A stretch of 45,639 bases of DNA, taken from NCBI GenBank assembly GCA_936941155.1, contig CAKZJE010000013.1:1-45639 (forward strand), given 5' to 3'. How positions within the stretch are numbered: position 1 is the first letter of the stretch; each line of letters starts with the position of its first letter. The notes below the pieces were generated by a model. That model saw only the letters and a list, made by a program, of their open reading frames with translations, had not been told where the DNA came from and searched no databases. The DNA comes from an uncultured Methylomonas sp. Its GTDB lineage: Bacteria > Pseudomonadota > Gammaproteobacteria > Methylococcales > Methylomonadaceae. Positions 35,290-44,275 of the stretch are shown in pieces. A program made the translations under genes and the position numbers.

Positions 35290-35810
35290 TTATTAAAATC
35301 TTTTTAACGCTGTTTTTTGCAGCTTTAATCGTATTAATTGTTGCGGATATATTGTACGAATTGAATTTAGGCTATTTTGCCACGCTGGTTTTAAAACTGG
35401 GCGATGACGTATTATTACTGTCTTTTGCCTTACTTTTAATCAGCGGCATGATGTTTTTTTCCAAGCAAATAGCAGAAAATTTAAAACGCTATTTTTCAGC
35501 AACTGAACGCGCACAACGACGGGCTTTTTTTTCAATTGCGCAGCATCGTTATTTACAGCAATTATTAGCCAGTAAAAAACAGCAAATACTGTATTTTGCC
35601 ACGCTAAAAAAGCAGGCGTTATTACATAAAAATGATAAAAAACAAGCAGCGTTATTGGCAAAAGCGGTGTTAAAAGAATTGCAAAGGCATAAAACACATT
35701 TGTCAGAAATAGAGTTTAAAAACTATCGGCAAGCGATTAAACAAGCCGCCGCACAGCAAAAAATAGAGGTTTTGTTAAACTTGCAACAAAACATCTCCAC
35801 TTTTAAGTAA
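35286..35810 (+). CDS. Small membrane-anchored protein of unknown function
   Basis: The 174-residue protein begins at a TTG that overlaps the cca stop (TTGA). Two hydrophobic segments (about 2-22 and 40-60) are followed by a basic, glutamine- and lysine-rich helical part (RYLQQLLASKKQQILYFAT...). I do not recognise a family. It looks like a two-pass membrane protein with a cytoplasmic coiled-coil tail. It is probably translated from the cca message. Confidence 0.72.
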   Translation: MIIKIFLTLFFAALIVLIVADILYELNLGYFATLVLKLGDDVLLLSFALLLISGMMFFSKQIAENLKRYFSATERAQRRAFFSIAQHRYLQQLLASKKQQILYFATLKKQALLHKNDKKQAALLAKAVLKELQRHKTHLSEIEFKNYRQAIKQAAAQQKIEVLLNLQQNISTFK

Positions 35811-35812
35811 AA

Positions 35813-35845
35813 AAACCTTTCAGGTCTTAAAGACCTGAAAGGTTT
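35813..35845. repeat. 33-nt perfect palindrome, second copy
   Basis: AAACCTTTCAGGTCT and AGACCTGAAAGGTTT form a perfect 15-bp stem with a 3-nt loop. It directly follows the gene at 35286-35810 and matches the lysS downstream palindrome at 12274-12306. No T run follows on the plus strand, so termination there is uncertain. Confidence 0.8.
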
Positions 35846-35882
35846 GAAGGAAAACTTTTTAACGTAGCTTCAAAATAATCCT

Positions 35883-36422
35883 ATGTCACAGTTAAATAGT
35901 TGGCTGCTTTCCTTGTTTTCGGTTTTTCATTCGGCAAAAACAGAAAATTTAAAATGGCAACAGCAGCATCAACACACGCAGCAACAGCTTAAATCGGCGC
36001 AAATTTTGGCTGAAAAAGCGTTGGAAATTGAATTAAAAAAAAGAACCGTGCAATTGGCGCACGACATTGATTTGTTAACGACTGAAAACCAAACGCAGTT
36101 GGCAATGCTCAAAATCAAATGCCAGCAAGATATTAAAGATTATAAGCAATATCTAAATTCACTCGATCAATTAAAGCTTTCGATTCAAAAAAGCTATGCG
36201 CATTTGCCAGAAGCGGTGGCTTTTACGATTCATCATCATGCCAAACAATTGCTTAATCAAATGTGGGAAGAGGAAAATTTTCAAGACAAAATGCAGCTTG
36301 AAATGCAGTTGTTAAAGTTTATGACCACTGTGCATGAAGAGGCGCGATTGTTTTTGGAAGGTAATACTATTGAAAATTTGCCGGAAAAAACGTTGGCATT
36401 GATTCAAAATAAATCGCATTAA
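35883..36422 (+). CDS. Coiled-coil protein of unknown function
   Basis: The 179-residue protein is almost all helical: a glutamine/histidine-rich stretch (KWQQQHQHTQQQLKSAQ), a long coiled coil (about 40-100) and a C-terminal helical part (MWEEENFQDKMQLEMQLLKF). No signal peptide or membrane segment is clear. It lies after cca and the membrane-protein gene on the same strand, and a link between the two unknowns is possible because both are helical and glutamine-rich. Confidence 0.68.
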   Translation: MSQLNSWLLSLFSVFHSAKTENLKWQQQHQHTQQQLKSAQILAEKALEIELKKRTVQLAHDIDLLTTENQTQLAMLKIKCQQDIKDYKQYLNSLDQLKLSIQKSYAHLPEAVAFTIHHHAKQLLNQMWEEENFQDKMQLEMQLLKFMTTVHEEARLFLEGNTIENLPEKTLALIQNKSH

Positions 36423-36518
36423 TTGTTGAAGAAAATCAACTGAAGTCGAGATAAGAAATGTCGCGACAAGCGTTCTTTGTAACTACGGATTTATTCTGAA
36501 TGTTGTTTTTAATTATCA

Positions 36519-36558
36519 GAGATTTTCAAGACTACTGGTCGTCTTGAAAAAATTTCTC
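36519..36558. repeat. Composite palindromic repeat, copy 2, first part
   Basis: GAGATTTTCAAGACTACTGG and GTCGTCTTGAAAAAATTTCT form an imperfect hairpin. It shares the TTTTCAAGAC.ACTGGTCGT core with 18164-18205. Confidence 0.72.
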
Positions 36559-36600
36559 GTAAAAATATTGAATGAAATCGAAATAACTTGTACAGATGCC

Positions 36601-36628
36601 GGAGTCAAAAGTCGCGACTTTTGACTCC
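36601..36628. repeat. Composite palindromic repeat, copy 2, second part (28-bp perfect palindrome)
   Basis: The 28 bases from GGAGTCAAAAGTCG to CGACTTTTGACTCC are a perfect palindrome without loop. Weaker relatives are at 18140-18153 and 21680-21701. The 36423-36767 gap holds no gene I can support. Confidence 0.8.
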
Positions 36629-36711
36629 AAAATTGAATACTTTCACAGCTTCTAAAACTATCAAGTAAGCCACCGAGAATTTTATGAAAAACGATGCCGT
36701 GCAGGTTAAAA

Positions 36712-36744
36712 AAACCTACAAAACTTTTCACATCTCGTAGGTTT
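36712..36744 (-). terminator. Intrinsic terminator after the DUF2330 gene
   Basis: On the minus strand AAACCTAC pairs with GTAGGTTT, followed by TTTT, 24 bp past the stop codon at 36768. Confidence 0.75.
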
Positions 36745-36767
36745 TTATTGTGGAAAGTCTTATTCGA

Positions 36768-38126
36768 TTATTTCCAAATGCCGCGCCACCATTGATTTTT
36801 AGCCGGTTTTTTACCTCCACTTTCAATATATTGCGCTTTTTCAGGATTCATTTTTTGCGCAATATCATCTTCATTCCAACCGGTTAATTCAGCTAGATTT
36901 TTCGCTTCTTGCTCATGGCGCACGGCTAATTGTTTAAAATATTCTTTTGCGGCAGGGCACATCTCAGGATTGCCATCCCACGCATGATGCAATACATAAC
37001 GACCTTGAAAGTTTTCAGTATCGCCAGTTTCTTGAAACACTAAATCTTCAGGAAAACTTTGATTGTCATAACGCACATGCAAACGGGTAATTTGCACAGG
37101 TACACCACCGCCGCCACGACGACTAGCCGCATAAGAGTTTTCATCGAGCCAAAATACGCCCAATTGTTTTAATTCATCAGGATTTAACGGCTCAGCAGCA
37201 CACGGATCGCACCAACCCATATTCCAAAAATATTCAGTAAATACCGCGTGCATGTTTTGTTCTTTCACTTGTTTATCAAACATGGCTTTATAAAAAGCCG
37301 GAAACTCATCTTTAATATAAACCGGAATATCTATATTGCTGGGTAATTTTAAAGTTTGATAATTGTTTGATTCTACACGTCCTTTTTCAGTCAGCACATA
37401 CAGCATTAAATCCTGTGCACCTTTCGCATTAATCATTCCTAAGCGAATGGGCAACATGAACTTGGGCGATTCAAACGCAAATTGCAAAGGTCGCAGCATT
37501 TTTGAACCGGTTTTAATTTGCTCTTTTAAATTGACTTTTGCGACAAAAAATTTCAATCCTTGTTTAATATAAGGTTTCAAAGCTTTATGCGCCCCTTTGG
37601 GGATTTTATAACCACTCAAATGTAGCCATTTTTCTAAGCCATTGGATTCTTTCGCCGATAAAATCACAATGTCATATTCACCGATGGTGTATTCAGCTTC
37701 CACTTTTACGCCTAATTTTTTTGCCTCTGATTTCATCATTCCAGCTCGCATCATTAACGGTGCGGCAGCATCTGCGGCAGGAGCGGCTGCCATTTCTGCC
37801 ATTTGGCATGGATTGTCATCGTGATATTCAACCAAGCGTGGCGCAGAAAAATCATCGAGGTGTTTAAAAATAGCAGCGTCGCCAATGTGAATTTGTTTTT
37901 TCTGTAAAATCTGCGGCACGGGAATCACCAGTGCGAAATCTTTTAATTCACCTTGATAGTCATTCATTAAGCTCAAGACTGTTTTGCCGTCTTTGCGCAC
38001 CATGGCGACTTGCGAAGCTTGGTTGTAAAGGCTGGCATCGGCTTTGGCGACATAAAATCCGCAAAAGGCTTGGCTTAAGTTGGGTGTGGCTAAAGCAAGG
38101 AATAGCAAACAGAGTTTTTTAATCAT
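36768..38126 (-). CDS. Exported DUF2330 family protein
   Basis: This 452-residue protein has a signal peptide (MIKKLCLLFLALATPNLSQA) and then FCGFYVAKADASLYNQASQV, followed by LVIPVPQILQKKQIHIGD, the start of DUF2330 proteins. Later parts include HAVFTEYFWNMGWCDPCAAE and LHVRYDNQSFPEDLVFQE, with several cysteines. Its function is unknown. The gene overlaps the end of an RnfD/NqrB-like gene by 8 nt, so the two are made together, and the exported protein may work with the membrane protein. Confidence 0.85.
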   Translation of the reverse strand: MIKKLCLLFLALATPNLSQAFCGFYVAKADASLYNQASQVAMVRKDGKTVLSLMNDYQGELKDFALVIPVPQILQKKQIHIGDAAIFKHLDDFSAPRLVEYHDDNPCQMAEMAAAPAADAAAPLMMRAGMMKSEAKKLGVKVEAEYTIGEYDIVILSAKESNGLEKWLHLSGYKIPKGAHKALKPYIKQGLKFFVAKVNLKEQIKTGSKMLRPLQFAFESPKFMLPIRLGMINAKGAQDLMLYVLTEKGRVESNNYQTLKLPSNIDIPVYIKDEFPAFYKAMFDKQVKEQNMHAVFTEYFWNMGWCDPCAAEPLNPDELKQLGVFWLDENSYAASRRGGGGVPVQITRLHVRYDNQSFPEDLVFQETGDTENFQGRYVLHHAWDGNPEMCPAAKEYFKQLAVRHEQEAKNLAELTGWNEDDIAQKMNPEKAQYIESGGKKPAKNQWWRGIWK

Positions 38127-39018
38127 TTAGTGCTCCTACAGAAAGAGTGCGCCATTGATACAGCGGCGCGGGAAATAAGTAGTTCCATAACGGTACAAAA
38201 AAACTGGCAAAAAATAATCCCCAGATGATGCCTTGATTGCCATAAAACACATATTGCCAGAGATAAGCAAAGATTGCCACTAATGCTGCGTGTATGGCTC
38301 TGCCGGTACGATGGCGCGGAATGGTGAGCGGGTCGGTAATCATAAAAAACGTGAAAAGCAGCAACGCGCCGTTTTCAAACTGGTGCAGAAATACATCAAG
38401 CGAATAACCGTACCAGAACACGCGAATGCTTAAAAATAACGCGGCGTAACAACATAAAAAATAAGCACTGATGTCGATGCGCCGTGCATTGTTGGCAACA
38501 AAAAAACCGGCGGCAATAAACCACAGCGCGGTGCTTAAATCTGCACCCCATTGTCCACTTGTTACCCACGTTTGCGGGAAGAGCGTTAAGCCTAAAATCA
38601 CGCCTAAATTTGCTGGATTAAACAGATGCGAATGTTGAAAACGGATTAAAAATTTGGAGGAAATCGCAAGAATGGCGACACAAGGATGTACCCAAAGATT
38701 GGAGCAGCGCAGCAATAAACATAAGCCAAAACAGGTGATAAAGCTGCTTAAAAAACCGCGCTGTTGTAGTTGAAAATAATGCAGAAACACCGCTTGCGTC
38801 AGCAAACCCGCGCTGAAGGTGAGAGCGATTTGTTCAGGTTTTAAACTGAAATCGCGTAGCCAAACGCCTATCATTAACAAACTTGTCATCACCAGAAGTT
38901 GCCACAGGCGCGAGTCGGTGTTTTTTATTTTTTCAAAAGATTTAACATTTTGCATAGGGCAGGGTAGGGATGGCGATTTAGAGTCTGAATAAAAATTCAT
39001 AGTGAAATTTGAATTCAA
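38119..39018 (-). CDS. RnfD/NqrB-like integral membrane protein
   Basis: This 299-residue protein has about eight hydrophobic segments. SHLFNPANLGVILGLTLFP and FFMITDPLTIPRHRTGRAIH match conserved loops of the RnfD/NqrB superfamily, including UnbU-like proteins. Members of the core family bind FMN on a loop threonine; whether this one does is unclear. No other rnf or nqr genes are near. It is the first gene of a two-gene unit with the DUF2330 protein (8-nt overlap). The start could also be the second Met, six residues later. Confidence 0.78.
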   Translation of the reverse strand: MNSNFTMNFYSDSKSPSLPCPMQNVKSFEKIKNTDSRLWQLLVMTSLLMIGVWLRDFSLKPEQIALTFSAGLLTQAVFLHYFQLQQRGFLSSFITCFGLCLLLRCSNLWVHPCVAILAISSKFLIRFQHSHLFNPANLGVILGLTLFPQTWVTSGQWGADLSTALWFIAAGFFVANNARRIDISAYFLCCYAALFLSIRVFWYGYSLDVFLHQFENGALLLFTFFMITDPLTIPRHRTGRAIHAALVAIFAYLWQYVFYGNQGIIWGLFFASFFVPLWNYLFPAPLYQWRTLSVGALND

Positions 39019-39049
39019 GGATGTTTATAGCAGTATTTAAGGCATAAAA

Positions 39050-39082
39050 AAACCTGTCAGACTTTTGCGCCATGACAGGTTT
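39050..39082 (-). terminator. Intrinsic terminator after the DUF2490 gene
   Basis: On the minus strand AAACCTGTCA pairs perfectly with TGACAGGTTT over 13 nt, followed by TTTT. It separates the DUF2490 gene from the RnfD-like gene. Confidence 0.82.
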
Positions 39083-39107
39083 GTTTTTCTGTGTTGCGAG
39101 CTAAAAT

Positions 39108-39830
39108 CTAAAAATTAATATTTAAATTCGTCATCCAGATACTGTTGTTTTGATCTGCGCTACCTGCTCTTCTCCAAACATGTTGTTCTAAATAACCTGA
39201 TTCAATTTGAAATTCGGGGCTGAATCGGTAGCCAAGACCAATATAGGCACGATTTTGTTGTAACCCAGCTTGCAATTGACGATTATTTTCATTGTCACTT
39301 AGGTTGATAAATAGTTCTTCAGAGGCAATGATGGAAATGGCAGGAAAAGCGGGGATTAACTGTTCGAATCTAAAACGAGTACGCCAACGAATGCTAGGGT
39401 CTGAGTTTCTGGGTAAAAACCGCTCTTCTAAACGATTGCGCATTTCCCAGATAAATTGTTTATCTTCGGTCATATCTTTCCACGTTAAGCCTTGCCACAC
39501 GCGGTTTTCAATTAGGTATTTATCGGTGTATCCAATTGAATCTGCTGACATCAAATAACCTGCCCACAGCGTCACAGTGGGTGTGACCGCCCAGCCGAGT
39601 GCTGGTCTAATTATCATCGTGGTTAAATGGGATGTATCGTCACCAATACGCGGTTGAAACTCTAAAAAACCACGCAGTTGCTCGCCTAATTTCAGATTAA
39701 TATTGATAGGTATCCACGTTTGAAAATCAGAGTTTACCGATGCTTGCACATGCGTTGTTGATAGCAATGTCATTGCCAAAGCAGCAACAAGAGTACGAAG
39801 AGAATGTTGTTTTTGTTTTAATATTTTCAT
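39108..39830 (-). CDS. DUF2490 family outer-membrane beta-barrel protein
   Basis: The 240-residue protein has a signal peptide (TLVAALAMTLLSTTHVQA), then SDFQTWIPININLKLGEQ, the DUF2490 start. Alternating strands (FLEFQPRIGDD, RPALGWAVTPTVTLWAGYL, ENRVWQGLTW, RWRTRFRFEQLIP) end with a C-terminal Phe (NLNINF), as expected for an outer-membrane barrel. Function unknown. Single-gene unit with its own terminator. Confidence 0.87.
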   Translation of the reverse strand: MKILKQKQHSLRTLVAALAMTLLSTTHVQASVNSDFQTWIPININLKLGEQLRGFLEFQPRIGDDTSHLTTMIIRPALGWAVTPTVTLWAGYLMSADSIGYTDKYLIENRVWQGLTWKDMTEDKQFIWEMRNRLEERFLPRNSDPSIRWRTRFRFEQLIPAFPAISIIASEELFINLSDNENNRQLQAGLQQNRAYIGLGYRFSPEFQIESGYLEQHVWRRAGSADQNNSIWMTNLNINF

Positions 39831-39998
39831 TTTTCAATCCAGTCGATAAAAACCGTTCACATTGTTAGGTAATGTTTATTTTTAATCAATCAATTTGTCT
39901 TTCTCAATACAGGGCATCTGTCAAGTCCTATAAGTTGAGTATAGTACATATTTTTCATAAGGGATTAGTTAGAGTATGGTTTTGATAAAAGGGATTTT

Positions 39999-42900
39999 TT
40001 AAGACACTTTTTTCAACTGACTTAAACCATTAGGTTTTTTCACCATTTCAATGCGCGTTTTAATCCGTTTTTTCACTGCATCCACATGAGAAATTACTCC
40101 AACTGTTTTGCCTTGCATCCGCAGACTTTGCAAAGTATTGACAACAGTGGTTAATACTTCTGCATCTAAACTACCAAAGCCTTCATCCAAAAATAGTGAA
40201 TCGACTGCTTTGCCGTTGTTCGCAAGTTCTGATAAGCCTAATGCCAATGCCAAACTGATGACAAAACTTTCTCCACCGGATAAAGATTGTGGCAAACGGC
40301 GGCTGTTTTGTTGTTGCGTATCTTCTATTTCTAGTGCCAAACCTTGCTCAGTCGGTTGTTGACGTAAATAATAGCGACCACTGATTTTTTCCAGCATTTT
40401 GTTAGTTTGCGCCAGCAATTGATTAATCATTTTCAATTGCACTTGTCGTCTGAACGCCATTCCGTTTTCTTCACTTAAGCGCAAACTCTCTGCCAGTTCC
40501 GCAAATTGTTGTTCTTGCTGTTGCAATTGCGCGGTGAGCACGGCATGTTTTTCCTGCAAACTGGCTTGTTTACGTTGTTTGTCTTCAATATGACGCACTT
40601 CTTCAGTCGCAATCGCCAATTTTTCTGTAACGCTGCGTTGCAAGGCCTCCAATTCTGCTTCACTTGCGGTTGTTGCCGATAGAGCTTGTTCAGCAGCAAG
40701 TTGAGCTTGGGTTTTTTGAATATCTTGCTCAAAACGCTCCAATTGATTTTCCAAAGCCAATAATTGTTGTTCCAAATTGGCTTGATTACTCATCAAAGCT
40801 AACGCTTCAGTGACTTGTTTAATGGTTTTAAACGGCGTATTGGCTAATTTTGCTTCTATAGCTTGCTGCAAATCGCGTAATTGCTGTTGTTGCGTGTTGT
40901 AAAGTTGATCTTGTTCTTGCAAGAGTTTTTGTTTTTCAATCAACGCCAATTGCAAGCCAGCGGATTCTTCAATTTGCAAAGCCGCAGACAATTCTTGTAG
41001 TTTTTGATTATGTTGATCTATTTTCAGTTGATTGGTAGCCGCTTTTTCTTGCAACGGAATTAATTCTTCAGAGATAGCTTTGTCACGCAAAACGTAGGTG
41101 TAATAATCACGTCGCCGCGTGGTGAGACGCTCCATAAACGCATCTTCTTTCTCTTTTTCCGGCATCACTTCGCCTAATGCGGCTAATTGTCCGAGCACTT
41201 CTTCCGCTAAGATTGTTTCCTCAGCACGCAGCTTAGTTAAAGCGGCTTCCAAATCTTGCATTTCTTGCGGCAAAATTCCGGTATCGCTGCTTAATTGTCC
41301 ACGCGCATTTTGCAACTGTGTGATGGAAGTTTGCTCTTTTTCAAGATACAGTTTCAGTTTGCTGATTCTATTTTGCTGTTGTTGGTGATCTTTTAATAAC
41401 CGATTAATATTGTTTAATTCGTCTTGCTCGGCTTGCAATCGTGTTTTTAAATCAGACAAATTGTGAATATTGCATTCGCCTGCAACATTCAATTTATTGC
41501 TCAGCGCATTAAATTCAAACTGAACTTTCTTAAGATTGAGGTCTTTGGTTTTTGCGTTTTGTGCTTGTTTTTCTGCAAACGCAATTTGTTTTTCAATGCT
41601 GTCTGCTTGCGCAACTAAGTTTTCCAATCTGATTTTCTGATTGGTTAAAGCTTGGCGTGAATCAATATTTTGCGGCGGAATGCTCGCGTAAGGATGTTGT
41701 AACGATCCGCATAAAGGGCAAGGTTTTCCATCAACTAAATGCGGTCTTTCGTGGCGTAAACGCTGAATCAAAACTTCATTTAACACCGCTTGTTCTAAGC
41801 TGTTTCTAATGTTTTTTGCGTGAATAATTTGGTCTGCCAAATCCTCCGCTTGACGTTGTAAAGCCGGAATATCAATTTCTTCTGCGTCTTGTTTTTTGGT
41901 GAAAAAACTGAAAAAACCATTGGAGCTGACTTTTTGATTCACACGCGCCAGTGCATATAATTCATTAAAATCGACCGCGCGTTGTTGCTGCTCAACCAGT
42001 AAGGACTCAAGCTCGGCTAAAGTATTGCCTGCTAGAATTTGCTTTAGTTCATCTTCCGCGACAATTAATTGTTGTTCATAATCAACACATTTGGCTTTGG
42101 CTTGCTCTAAAGTGGCATCATTTTTTTTCAGCGATTGACCTGAAACTTTCAGCTTTCTGGAATGCAGTTGATGCTGTGCGTCTAATTCGGTGATTTCATC
42201 GCGCAGAGTTCTTAATTTTGCGGTTTGAGGAAAATGATCTAATAAGCTTTTTTCACCGCTATGATTTTCTAACCAGCGCAATGTGGCTGTTTGAATCGCT
42301 TGTTTTTCGTTGATTTGTTTGGTTAAAGCTTGTTGCAAACCGGATTCAGAACTTAATTCCAGTTTTAACTGCCCGACTTGATGTTTTAAGCCGTCAATCG
42401 CTTGTTTTTGTTCCGCGGGGCTTTTTAAAACGGGCGGCGTTGTCTCTGAAACTCCGAGCGCGGCAAGTTGGTTTTTGAGTTGATTTGATTCCAGCTTATA
42501 CGCATTGCGCGTTTTATTGCTTTGTTCAACTTGTTTTTGAAAATTAGTAATCGTGGCAACATCGTCTTTAAAAACTAATGCACCTTGCACCGCATTGATT
42601 TTTGCTAACGCACTGGTTTTTTGTTCAATTTGTTCAGTGGTTTGGCGTTGATTTTTTTCCAGAGATTGCAGTTGTGTTTCCAGCGCGGTTATTTTATTGG
42701 CTGTTGCAAGTTGCTCACGAATTTGATTTTGTTGTTGTTTGTAATCGCCAACCTGTTCTCTAAAATCCGCTAAATCATGCTCGCTAGCTTCAAACGCAGC
42801 CGCATCCATTAATGGCAAGGTCGTTAGTTCTTGTTTTATTTGCTCAATATTTGTCTGCGCAGTCGCGGTGTTATCACGCAGTTCTTGGCGATGTTTTTCA

Positions 42901-43442
42901 TAAATATCGCTGCTGTTCATTTTTTCTAAAATATCCATCCGCTCACTGTCCAGAGCGTTTAGAAATGCAGAAAAATCACCTTGCGCCAACATAATGGAGC
43001 GACTGAAATTGCGAAAATCCATGCCAATAATGTCAGTGATTTTTTCGCATACGCCTTGTGGTGTTTGTTCTAAAAGCTCTTCACCGTTAGCTGTTAGGGC
43101 AATTAATTGCATTTGCGGCGCAAGCAATTCACCTTTGGGCTGATTATTTTCGCGTTGCACTTGCCAGCGAGTTCTAAATTTTTCCTCACCTAATGCAAAT
43201 TCCACTTGCGCAAAACATTCTGCGGTATTGGTTGTCATCACATGTTCGGCGGGGCGGTCAAAGCGAAAGGTTTCACCGTAAAAAGCCAAACTAATTGCGT
43301 CTAAAATACTGGATTTACCTGAACCATTTGGCCCTACAATGGCAAACACGCCAGCATTTGCGAGTGGGTTTTGCGCAAAATCAATTCGGCTTTCGCCTTC
43401 TAATGAGTTGATGTTTTTAAAATAAAGAGTGAGTATTTTCAT
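39999..43442 (-). CDS. sbcC: Exonuclease subunit SbcC (Rad50-like ATPase)
   Basis: This 1147-residue SMC-like ATPase works with SbcD to open hairpins and process DNA ends. Walker A is GPNGSGKS (37-44), long coiled coils follow, the zinc hook is C575-P-L-C578 in KPCPLCGSLQHP, and the C-terminal part has the signature SLSGGESFVISLALALGLSE and Walker B DSLFLDEGFGSLD. The sbcD gene, usually directly upstream, is not next to it: a membrane protein gene is there. sbcD may lie elsewhere or outside the window. Confidence 0.95.
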   Translation of the reverse strand: MKILTLYFKNINSLEGESRIDFAQNPLANAGVFAIVGPNGSGKSSILDAISLAFYGETFRFDRPAEHVMTTNTAECFAQVEFALGEEKFRTRWQVQRENNQPKGELLAPQMQLIALTANGEELLEQTPQGVCEKITDIIGMDFRNFSRSIMLAQGDFSAFLNALDSERMDILEKMNSSDIYEKHRQELRDNTATAQTNIEQIKQELTTLPLMDAAAFEASEHDLADFREQVGDYKQQQNQIREQLATANKITALETQLQSLEKNQRQTTEQIEQKTSALAKINAVQGALVFKDDVATITNFQKQVEQSNKTRNAYKLESNQLKNQLAALGVSETTPPVLKSPAEQKQAIDGLKHQVGQLKLELSSESGLQQALTKQINEKQAIQTATLRWLENHSGEKSLLDHFPQTAKLRTLRDEITELDAQHQLHSRKLKVSGQSLKKNDATLEQAKAKCVDYEQQLIVAEDELKQILAGNTLAELESLLVEQQQRAVDFNELYALARVNQKVSSNGFFSFFTKKQDAEEIDIPALQRQAEDLADQIIHAKNIRNSLEQAVLNEVLIQRLRHERPHLVDGKPCPLCGSLQHPYASIPPQNIDSRQALTNQKIRLENLVAQADSIEKQIAFAEKQAQNAKTKDLNLKKVQFEFNALSNKLNVAGECNIHNLSDLKTRLQAEQDELNNINRLLKDHQQQQNRISKLKLYLEKEQTSITQLQNARGQLSSDTGILPQEMQDLEAALTKLRAEETILAEEVLGQLAALGEVMPEKEKEDAFMERLTTRRRDYYTYVLRDKAISEELIPLQEKAATNQLKIDQHNQKLQELSAALQIEESAGLQLALIEKQKLLQEQDQLYNTQQQQLRDLQQAIEAKLANTPFKTIKQVTEALALMSNQANLEQQLLALENQLERFEQDIQKTQAQLAAEQALSATTASEAELEALQRSVTEKLAIATEEVRHIEDKQRKQASLQEKHAVLTAQLQQQEQQFAELAESLRLSEENGMAFRRQVQLKMINQLLAQTNKMLEKISGRYYLRQQPTEQGLALEIEDTQQQNSRRLPQSLSGGESFVISLALALGLSELANNGKAVDSLFLDEGFGSLDAEVLTTVVNTLQSLRMQGKTVGVISHVDAVKKRIKTRIEMVKKPNGLSQLKKVS

Positions 43443-43562
43443 TGCGCAGTGACTTGAGGCTAAGACAGGTGATTTTTTTATGTGAGTTATTATAACGCTG
43501 TATTCGTATTTTCCCTAAAAATACGCTAACTTTATGATTTTATTATTAATTATTTGGTATGG

Positions 43563-44099
43563 TTACATATCGAATAGCATCATTGGCACGCCATAGGTGA
43601 ACACAAAATAGCTAAGAGCCAAAATAAAGCTTTTCCAAAAATCAAAGCTGAAAAATTTACGCAAAATGTAAGCGATGATTAACAAATACCAAAGCACATA
43701 TAAGAAAGCTAAAAAACCTGTGACAGCTTCCGTGAAATATTTAGCCGAAATTCCGCCGTAACTGACATGGTTAAGCACCATATAATGATATAAACCCCCG
43801 TCCGTAATTCCTGCTAACGGCACAATCACATCTTCACAAATAAAAACTGCGGTTAATAATTGCCAAAAGCGTTCCCATTGCTTCATAGACCACACCAGCG
43901 TTGCAATCGCCAGTGTTGCCATTATGGCTCGTAACCAAGCTTCCATCACGCCTTCATAATCGGCAATCAATCCCTCAATAATCGAACTACTGATGAGAAA
44001 GAAAATAATCACTTTTTTGGTAAAAGCTTTATCAGGAACTAAAAGTGTAGGGTCGTTTTTAAAGAAACAAAGCGAAAGGTATTGCAATAGTAGGTTCAT
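43563..44099 (-). CDS. Integral membrane protein of unknown function
   Basis: The 178-residue protein has four or five hydrophobic segments (about 30-46, 58-70, 80-95, 125-145, 155-175) and a cytoplasmic-looking N-terminus. I do not recognise the family; size and layout are like Yip1-type small membrane proteins. It stands alone between the barrel protein gene and sbcC on the same strand. Confidence 0.7.
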   Translation of the reverse strand: MNLLLQYLSLCFFKNDPTLLVPDKAFTKKVIIFFLISSSIIEGLIADYEGVMEAWLRAIMATLAIATLVWSMKQWERFWQLLTAVFICEDVIVPLAGITDGGLYHYMVLNHVSYGGISAKYFTEAVTGFLAFLYVLWYLLIIAYILRKFFSFDFWKSFILALSYFVFTYGVPMMLFDM

Positions 44100-44220
44100 A
44101 ACAAAAAGTTGCGATTGAAAAAGAGTAAATATTGTAGCGTTATTTTCGCAAAGATTTTAGTAGGGGAGTGCTAATTTAGAGTCTTCTCTGTTTTTTTGCA
44201 GTGGTTTCTGACAGAAATAA

Positions 44221-44245
44221 AAAAGCCCCGATTTACGAGGCTTTT
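44221..44245 (-). terminator. Intrinsic terminator after the barrel-protein gene
   Basis: On the minus strand AAAAGCCTCG pairs with CGGGGCTTTT (one wobble) over TAAAT, followed by TTATTT. The stop codon of the preceding gene is 30 bp away. Confidence 0.82.
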
Positions 44246-44275
44246 AAGTGAATGATTTGCAAGTGATTTGCAGGC

